This document shows, in pieces, positions 7,787 through 12,096 of a stretch of 12,096 nucleotides of DNA (position 1 is its first letter; each line of letters opens with the position of its first letter). This stretch comes from Candidatus Omnitrophota bacterium (GTDB lineage Bacteria > Ratteibacteria > UBA8468 > B48-G9 > DSTR01). The notes below the pieces were generated by a model. It was not told the origin of the DNA, searched no databases, and worked only from the letters and a program-made list of their open reading frames with translations. Both the position numbers and the translations under genes were made by a program. The stretch covers positions 1-12,096 of the forward strand of contig JAMWDF010000060.1 of assembly GCA_023818865.1 (NCBI GenBank). Direction: 5' to 3'.

Positions 7787-8704
7787 ATGTTGAATTGTAA
7801 GAAAGCTGAACCTATCCTGGTGGTTGGCTCGGTGGCTCTGGATACTGTTCAGACACCTTTCGGCCAGGCCAAAGAAGTACTCGGCGGCTCAGCCACTTAC
7901 TTTGCTCTGGCTGCCAGTTTATTCACACCAGTAAGACTCTTAAGCGTAGTTGGCCAGGACTTCCCACGAAAATACTTAAGGAGGTTACAGCTTCATTCCA
8001 TAGACCTGGCTGGCTTGCAAGTCCTCCCAGGCAAAACTTTTCGGTGGACCGGACGATATCGGGAAAATATGAACGAAGCCGAGACACTTTCAGTCTGTCA
8101 AAATGTCCTCGGCCAGTTCCCGGAAATACCAGCTCACTACCGGGAGAGTCGCTTTGTTTTCTTGGCTAATACTGATCCGCTCACCCAGCTAAAAACTTTG
8201 GAGGCGATTGAGGCCCCCCAGATGGTGGCTTGTGATACTATGAATCTATGGATTCGCACTCAGAAAACTGTCCTGAAAAAACTCCTAAGAAAAGTTAACA
8301 TCCTCATTGTCAATGATTCCGAGGCAAGGATGCTAACTGGCAAGGTCAATTTGCCGACCGCTGTTTGGGCACTTTTGGCGCACGGCCCGAAAACCGTCAT
8401 CGTCAAAAAGGGGGAACATGGGGTTTTTCTTTGCACTAACGGAGAACTTTTTGCTGTGCCCGCCTATCCTCTTCATCAGGTAGTGGACCCAACTGGGGCC
8501 GGAGACAGTTTTGCTGGCGGATTCCTCGGTTACCTGGCAAGCCAACCCCGCTTTACTCCGCGGGAAATCAGACGAGCAACTGTTTACGGAACAGTCGTGG
8601 CTTCCTTTACCGTGGAAGATTTTAGCACCAGACGACTGGAAAAAATTACTTTAAAAGATGTGGAAACTCGCTTTCAGGAAATGAAACGCATACTCAAATT
8701 TTAG
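7787..8704 (+). CDS. PfkB-family (ribokinase-like) sugar kinase, substrate unknown
   Basis: ATP-dependent kinase of the ribokinase/PfkB superfamily, 305 residues. The N-terminal glycine-rich segment LGGSATYFALAASLFTPVRL (32-51) corresponds to PfkB signature 1. The C-terminal signature DPTGAGDSFAGGFLGYL (234-250) contains the catalytic base Asp240 and the anion hole. VNDSEARMLTG (175-185) and VIVKKGEHGVFL (204-215) are typical nucleotide-side motifs. The sequence around CDTMNLWI (149-156) recalls a conserved but uncharacterised PfkB subgroup; this is recollection, not a search result. The start is not certain: AAGGA lies only 1 nt before the ATG at 7787, and a TTG at 7790 has slightly better spacing. 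The 3' end overlaps the oppositely oriented mtnP gene by 11 bp. Ribose, a nucleoside or another sugar are all possible substrates; the sequence does not decide. Confidence 0.88.
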   Translation: MLNCKKAEPILVVGSVALDTVQTPFGQAKEVLGGSATYFALAASLFTPVRLLSVVGQDFPRKYLRRLQLHSIDLAGLQVLPGKTFRWTGRYRENMNEAETLSVCQNVLGQFPEIPAHYRESRFVFLANTDPLTQLKTLEAIEAPQMVACDTMNLWIRTQKTVLKKLLRKVNILIVNDSEARMLTGKVNLPTAVWALLAHGPKTVIVKKGEHGVFLCTNGELFAVPAYPLHQVVDPTGAGDSFAGGFLGYLASQPRFTPREIRRATVYGTVVASFTVEDFSTRRLEKITLKDVETRFQEMKRILKF

Positions 8705-9467
8705 AATTTCCCTGTAGACTCGCCAGCTCAGAAATAGCCATAATTAGAAGACTTTTAACCTTCTCTATGTTTGCCTGAAAAACCCTTAAAATCTCTTCCC
8801 AACTTACCGGTTTTTCGTCAGTTTTCCAGCAATCATAATCGGTTGACACTGCTACCACGGCATAAGGCAATCCGGCTTCGTTTGCCAAAATAGCTTCGGG
8901 GGCAACCGACATATTGATCACATCTGCTCCCCAAAGACGAAACATCCTGGACTCCGCCCGGGTTGAAAACCGCGGACCTTCAATCGTAATCACTGTCCCT
9001 GTTTCGTGGACTGGCAGACCCAGCCGCCGAGCATTCCTAATCAGAATCTGTCTCAGTGTTTCCGAGAAAGGGTCTGCCATTGCCGTGTGTTTCAGGTCGC
9101 CAGGCTCAAATTTTTCAAAAAAAGTTATCGGCCGGTGCCTGGTAAAATCTATGAACTGATCCAGGATAATGAAATCACCTCGTTTAATTTCTTCCCGCAA
9201 TGAGCCGCAGGCAGTAGTGGCTAAGATATGGGTACAACCCTGGTCCTTAAGCGCCCAGGTGTTAGCCCGGTAATTCACCTGCGTCGGTGGAATCGTATGT
9301 TCCTTACCGTGGCGAGGTAAAATGACCACTGGTACTCCCTCAATCTTTCCCGTAAACAGCGGCAATGAAGGCTGACCGTAGGGAGTGGCAAGTATCACTT
9401 CTTTTTCATCCTGACAAATCCGCGGATCTTCTAAGCCTGAACCACCGATGATTCCTACTTTCACCAT
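8694..9467 (-). CDS. mtnP: S-methyl-5'-thioadenosine phosphorylase
   Basis: Cleaves 5'-methylthioadenosine with phosphate to adenine and 5-methylthioribose 1-phosphate, recycling the by-product of polyamine synthesis. The 257-residue protein belongs to the PNP/MTAP phosphorylase family: GGSGL (8-12) and PRHG (51-54) bind phosphate, followed by NYRAN (65-69), TACGSL (85-90), TIEGPRFSTRAESRMFR (161-177) and NMS (185-187). The purine site reads STDYDCWK (208-215), the pattern of MTA phosphorylases, whereas guanosine/inosine enzymes carry Asn there and methylthioinosine phosphorylases usually differ at the Cys-Trp. A ribosome binding site, AAGGAT, is 6 nt before the ATG and overlaps the glnS stop; the intergenic gap is 4 nt, so mtnP is the distal gene of a glnS-mtnP operon. 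Its stop lies within the last codons of the convergent kinase gene. Confidence 0.94.
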   Translation of the reverse strand: MVKVGIIGGSGLEDPRICQDEKEVILATPYGQPSLPLFTGKIEGVPVVILPRHGKEHTIPPTQVNYRANTWALKDQGCTHILATTACGSLREEIKRGDFIILDQFIDFTRHRPITFFEKFEPGDLKHTAMADPFSETLRQILIRNARRLGLPVHETGTVITIEGPRFSTRAESRMFRLWGADVINMSVAPEAILANEAGLPYAVVAVSTDYDCWKTDEKPVSWEEILRVFQANIEKVKSLLIMAISELASLQGNSKI

Positions 9468-9471
9468 ATTT

Positions 9472-11172
9472 TTATCCTTGTTTCTCCTTCAAATACTGTT
9501 TCTTTATCCTGGCCCATTCATCCTTTAGATCTACTGTTCTGTTGAAAACCAAGCGACTTTCTGAGGAATCCGGGTCAACACAGAAATACCCTAACCGTTC
9601 AAATTGATAAGTTTCCCACGGCTTCGCCGATAGCAGGCATGGCTCTGCCAGACAATTAGTTAAGACTGTCAAGGAATGAGGATTGAGGTTAGCCACAAAA
9701 TCAGAACCTTCGGGAAAATCAAGAGGGTCCTCCTTAAGAAAAAGGCGGTCATAAAGTCTCACCTCCACTTTCAATGCCTCCTCGGCTGATACCCAGTGAA
9801 GGGTGGCTTTCACCTTCCGGCCATCTGGAGCATTGCCTCCCCGGGTGTCAGGGTCATAAGTGCAACGCAGTTCCACAATCCGGCCATTTCGGTCTTTATG
9901 ATAGCCATGGCACTTAATAAAATACGCATACCGAAGCCTGACTTCCCGGCCTGGAGCCAGCCGGTAAAACTTAGGCGCTGGTTCTTCCATGAAATCATCT
10001 TGTTCAATATAAATCACCCGGGAAAATGGAATTTTTCTTGTCCCAGCAGAGGGGTCTTCTGGATTGTTAATCGCTTCCAGTTCTTCTTTTCTATCTTCAG
10101 GATAATTTTCAATCACCACTCGTAAGGGTCTGAGCACCGCCATTACCCGCTGACATTTTTTATTCAGCACTTCTCGAACACAATGTTCCAAAAGAGCATA
10201 ATCCACTACACTATCAGTCTTAGCCACCCCAATTCTGGCGCAAAAATCCCTGATGGCTTCCGGAGGATAACCTCTCCGTCTCATTCCTCTCAGAGTAGGT
10301 AATCGTGGGTCATCCCAGCCGCTAACATACCCTTCCTGGACCAATCGCTGCAAAATTCTTTTGCTGAGCACAGTATAAGTAAGGTTCAGCCTGGCAAATT
10401 CAATCTGCCGGGGATGGTGAACGCCCAGTTTCTCCAGAAACCAATCGTAAAGCGGTCGGTGGTCTTCAAATTCAAGAGTACAAAGAGAATGGGTAATCCC
10501 TTCAATGGAATCTTCCAGCCCGTGAGCCCAGTCATAGGTTGGATAAATGCACCAGGCATTGCCGGTTCGATAGTGACTGGCATGAACAATCCGGTACATC
10601 ACTGGGTCTCGCATATTCAGATTGGGGGAAGCCATATCTATTTTCGCCCGAAGGGTTTTCGTCCCGTCAGGAAATTCCCCTGCCTTCATTCGCCGGAAAA
10701 GAACGAGATTTTCTTCTACGCTCCGGGCACGATAGGGACTCTCCCGACCAGGTTCAGTCAAACTTCCCCGGTATTCTCTCAATTCCTCGGGAGTAAGTTC
10801 ACAAACATAAGCCAGGCCTTTTTTAATCAATTCCTCAGCGTACTGATACATCTGCTCATAATAATCTGACGCATAGGTCAACCTATCTCCCCAGTCGTAT
10901 CCCAACCAGCGGACATCCTCAATGATAGCGCTGACATATTCAGCTTCTTCCTTCGTCGGATTGGTGTCATCCATTCGCAAATTGCATAGCCCACCAAATT
11001 CTTCGGCAATGCCGAAATCAATAGAAATAGCCTTCGCGTGTCCAATGTGCAGATAACCGTTAGGTTCTGGCGGGAAACGGGTATGTACCCGACCATTGAA
11101 AACCCCAGCCTCCAGATCCTTCTTGACTATCTCCCTGATAAAATCTAAGGGCTTCTCTTCTCCCTTATTCAT
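9472..11172 (-). CDS. glnS: Glutaminyl-tRNA synthetase
   Basis: Class I synthetase charging tRNA-Gln with glutamine. The 566-residue protein has the HIGH motif in PPEPNGYLHIGHAK (34-47) and the KMSKS-equivalent VLSKR (268-272), with Leu in place of Met. GlnRS-specific features include YDWAHGLEDSIEGITHSLCT (213-232), the segment DDPRLPTLRGMRRRGY (287-302), and a C-terminal double beta-barrel with TLHWVSA (457-463) and FERLGYFCVDPDS (524-536), which rules out bacterial GluRS, whose anticodon domain is helical. I chose the ATG at 11172 because AAGGAGG lies 9 nt before it and family homology begins there; the frame stays open to an ATG at 11223, adding 17 residues without support. Length fits bacterial GlnRS. 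It is first in an operon with mtnP. Having GlnRS implies that Gln-tRNA need not be made only by GatCAB. Confidence 0.96.
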   Translation of the reverse strand: MNKGEEKPLDFIREIVKKDLEAGVFNGRVHTRFPPEPNGYLHIGHAKAISIDFGIAEEFGGLCNLRMDDTNPTKEEAEYVSAIIEDVRWLGYDWGDRLTYASDYYEQMYQYAEELIKKGLAYVCELTPEELREYRGSLTEPGRESPYRARSVEENLVLFRRMKAGEFPDGTKTLRAKIDMASPNLNMRDPVMYRIVHASHYRTGNAWCIYPTYDWAHGLEDSIEGITHSLCTLEFEDHRPLYDWFLEKLGVHHPRQIEFARLNLTYTVLSKRILQRLVQEGYVSGWDDPRLPTLRGMRRRGYPPEAIRDFCARIGVAKTDSVVDYALLEHCVREVLNKKCQRVMAVLRPLRVVIENYPEDRKEELEAINNPEDPSAGTRKIPFSRVIYIEQDDFMEEPAPKFYRLAPGREVRLRYAYFIKCHGYHKDRNGRIVELRCTYDPDTRGGNAPDGRKVKATLHWVSAEEALKVEVRLYDRLFLKEDPLDFPEGSDFVANLNPHSLTVLTNCLAEPCLLSAKPWETYQFERLGYFCVDPDSSESRLVFNRTVDLKDEWARIKKQYLKEKQG

Positions 11173-11223
11173 CGGTTCAATCCTCCTTGTTCTCCCCATT
11201 AATGATAAACAATATTGAGGCAA

Positions 11224-11252
11224 TTAGTAAAATGAGCCCTCGGTAAGGTCAA
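11224..11252 (-). promoter_or_regulatory. Candidate glnS-mtnP promoter
   Basis: On the minus strand TTGACC (11252-11247) is followed after 17 bp by TACTAA (11229-11224). The -35 is good; the -10 is weak, matching about half of TATAAT. Transcription from near 11217 would give a leader of about 45 nt before the glnS ATG at 11172. Position and spacing support the call more than the -10 sequence does. Confidence 0.35.
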
Positions 11253-11444
11253 ATTTCCTTCCGGGAGAAACTATGGAAAGAAGAAATTGAAAAGCAGTCT
11301 GACAGATTACCTTTTAACTGGACCATGAACACTCAAATAAGAACAATGAGAGAAAAAAGCCAGGAAAGTTCTCTTATCAGAATCTTGGGAGAGGGTAAAT
11401 TGGACAAATTCTTTGGTAACTGGTTAGGGTTTGCTAAAAACTAA
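11247..11444 (+). pseudogene. Possible coding remnant or small ORF, unrecognised
   Basis: A frame open for 65 codons ending in TAA at 11442-11444. No ATG, GTG or TTG with a ribosome binding site opens it; the first ATG is at 11325, which would leave 39 residues starting MNTQIRTMREKSQ. The translation is hydrophilic and helix-prone, with a KLWKEEIEKQSDRLPFNW segment before that ATG and GKLDKFFGNWLGF near the end. The composition is protein-like, so it could be the tail of a lost gene, but a run of this length can occur by chance. I do not recognise the family. Confidence 0.2.
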
Positions 11445-11465
11445 ATTAGGAAAATCAGGTTGCTT

Positions 11466-11510
11466 GGGTATACTATTTTAGAACTGGTAGCATAAAGTAA
11501 AATACTACCC
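11466..11510. repeat. Imperfect inverted repeat
   Basis: The left arm GGGTA-tac-TATTTTA (11466-11480) is complementary to the right arm TAAAATA-c-TACCC (11498-11510), giving 12 paired bases interrupted by a 3-versus-1 internal loop, with a 17-nt apical loop. No T-run follows on either strand, so a simple terminator is unlikely. It could be an operator or the end of a mobile element remnant. Confidence 0.35.
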
Positions 11511-11550
11511 TAAACGGTACTACGAGAACAAAAGACAGGTTACCGAAGGC

Positions 11551-11608
11551 GTATAACGCAACTTAAGAACCAGCCCCTGCTGCCTTTCCCATGCTGGGAG
11601 AGTTAAGC
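11551..11608. repeat. Imperfect hairpin, weakly attC-like
   Basis: CCAGC (11570-11574) pairs with GCTGG (11593-11597), and outside it GTATAAC (11551-11557) faces GTTAAGC (11602-11608), which can pair at five Watson-Crick positions plus one wobble. The outer right box fits the integron R' consensus GTTRRRY, and the left box fits RYYYAAC except at one base. The flanks between boxes are uneven (12 versus 4 nt), which is poor for a true attC site. No integrase is visible. I record the structure; the attC reading is tentative. Confidence 0.2.
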
Positions 11609-11672
11609 GAAATGCGCAAGATAACTTTAAAATAATTTGAATGGGAAAGGGATAGGACATAAGGGGTGGGTT

Positions 11673-12096
11673 ATGAATAACGGCAGGATACCCTTAAGAC
11701 AACTGGAAACACTCCTATTTAAGGCTGCTGATATTCTTAGGGGCAAGATGGATGCCTCTGAATATAAGGAATATATTTTGGGCGCGCTCTTTTTAAAGCA
11801 TGTCTCAGATGTTTTTGAGGTGACCAGGCAGGAATTGAAGGATAAATTCACAGTTAAGAGATTTTCTAATAAGAAGATTGAAGAGCTACTGGAAGAGCCT
11901 AATTCATACGGAGATACCTTTTCCCCCAAAGAGCCAGATGGGAAAATATTCTCATTTTAAAGGAAAATGTGGGCAATCAATTAAATAAAGCACTGGCAGC
12001 AATTGAAGACACAATCCTGAACCGGAAGGGGTCTTGAAGCATATAGATTTTAATGCCGAAAAAGGTAAAACTCGGCTCAAGGGCCAATAACTCATT
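11673..12096 (+). pseudogene. hsdM: Broken hsdM: type I restriction-modification methyltransferase, N-terminal part
   Basis: Encodes the start of the DNA methyltransferase subunit of a type I restriction-modification system. The ATG at 11673 follows AAGGGGTGG. The first frame reads the helical HsdM N-terminal domain: LETLLFKAADILRGKMDASE, then YKEYILGALFLKHVSDVFE. It stops at 11958-11960. Homology continues in another frame from about 11921 with RARWENILILKENVGNQLNK and ALAAIEDT, and then in a third frame from about 12013 with PEPEGVLKHIDFNAEKGKT. One missing T in the run at 11919-11922 and one missing A near 12013 would restore a single frame. An in-frame TAA at 12088-12090 is a third lesion. 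The methyltransferase catalytic domain (NPPY motif) would lie beyond the window. This is either a decayed gene or poor sequence near an assembly end. No hsdS or hsdR is visible. Confidence 0.85.

Larger units (their letters stand above)
11173..11672. other. 500-bp intergenic region, AT-rich and accessory-like
   Basis: This is the only long non-coding stretch in the window, lying between the divergently arranged glnS and the broken hsdM. By eye it is richer in A and T than the flanking genes. It holds the glnS leader and a candidate promoter, an open frame of 65 codons without a proper start, and two imperfect inverted repeats, listed separately. I see no tRNA, no direct repeats flanking an insertion, and no transposase. 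The purine-rich ribosome binding site of hsdM (AAGGGGTGG) ends it. Confidence 0.6.

Noticed and set aside
10414..10869. 151-codon open frame on the plus strand
   Set aside because: It is antisense to the conserved catalytic region of glnS and shows no family features or ribosome binding site.
9472..11172. Glutamyl-tRNA synthetase (gltX) instead of glnS
   Set aside because: The C-terminal beta-barrel motifs TLHWVSA and FERLGYFCVD and the VLSKR context are those of GlnRS; bacterial GluRS has a helical anticodon domain.
11586..11600. Rho-independent terminator at CCCA-tgc-TGGG
   Set aside because: The stem is four base pairs and no T-run follows on either strand.
11591..11672. Promoter for hsdM using TAAAAT at 11628-11633
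   Set aside because: The only -35-like hexamer (TTAAGC, 11603-11608) is poor and spaced 19 bp away; not enough to call.
1..12096. CRISPR array, tRNA or rRNA genes, insertion sequences
   Set aside because: I saw no regularly spaced repeats, no tRNA-like cloverleaf or rRNA sequence, and no transposase motif on either strand.

Overview
The window is a bacterial chromosome segment of moderate GC content with tightly packed, co-oriented genes. Shine-Dalgarno motifs are strong, some start codons are TTG, and coupled genes overlap by 1 to 13 nt. The gene set is bacterial: GHMP galactokinase, bacterial-type GlnRS, MoxR/DUF58/transglutaminase and a MacB/LolD-type ABC pair. The phylum cannot be fixed from sequence alone. 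Carrying both GlnRS and a methylthioadenosine phosphorylase would fit several deep-branching or uncultured lineages, but that is inference.

Layout. (1) 1-5382, minus strand: a compact operon transcribed leftwards, galK -> MoxR-type AAA+ ATPase -> DUF58 protein -> TgpA-like membrane transglutaminase. The last gene is cut by the left edge. (2) 5383-5524: a divergent promoter region with a good sigma-70-like promoter facing right, a weaker candidate facing left and a small inverted repeat between them. (3) 5525-8704, plus strand: an unusually small FtsX/MacB-type ABC permease, its LolD/MacB-type ATPase, proC and a PfkB-family sugar kinase, with gaps of 30, 2 and 4 nt. (4) 8694-11172, minus strand: glnS -> mtnP, converging on the PfkB gene with an 11-bp tail-to-tail overlap. 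(5) 11173-11672: the only long non-coding stretch, holding a candidate glnS promoter, a possible coding remnant and two imperfect inverted repeats. (6) 11673-12096, plus strand: the N-terminal part of a type I restriction-modification methyltransferase gene (hsdM), broken by two apparent single-base deletions and an in-frame stop.

How the genes work together. MoxR, DUF58 and TgpA-like genes are a recurrent trio: a chaperone-like ATPase, a vWA-like membrane-anchored protein and a membrane protein with an extracytoplasmic transglutaminase-like domain. Here they are translationally coupled to galactokinase, which has no obvious functional tie to them. The permease and ATPase form one ABC system of the lipoprotein-release/MacB class, with no adaptor gene next to it. 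ProC makes proline, MtnP recycles methylthioadenosine and GlnS charges tRNA-Gln; all are housekeeping functions. The right end looks like accessory DNA in decay.

I do not see a clearly new multi-gene system. The observations most worth a second look are the miniature permease, the decayed hsdM and the structured intergenic region before it, the regulatory core between the divergent operons, and the TTG start of the MoxR gene whose ribosome binding site lies inside galK.
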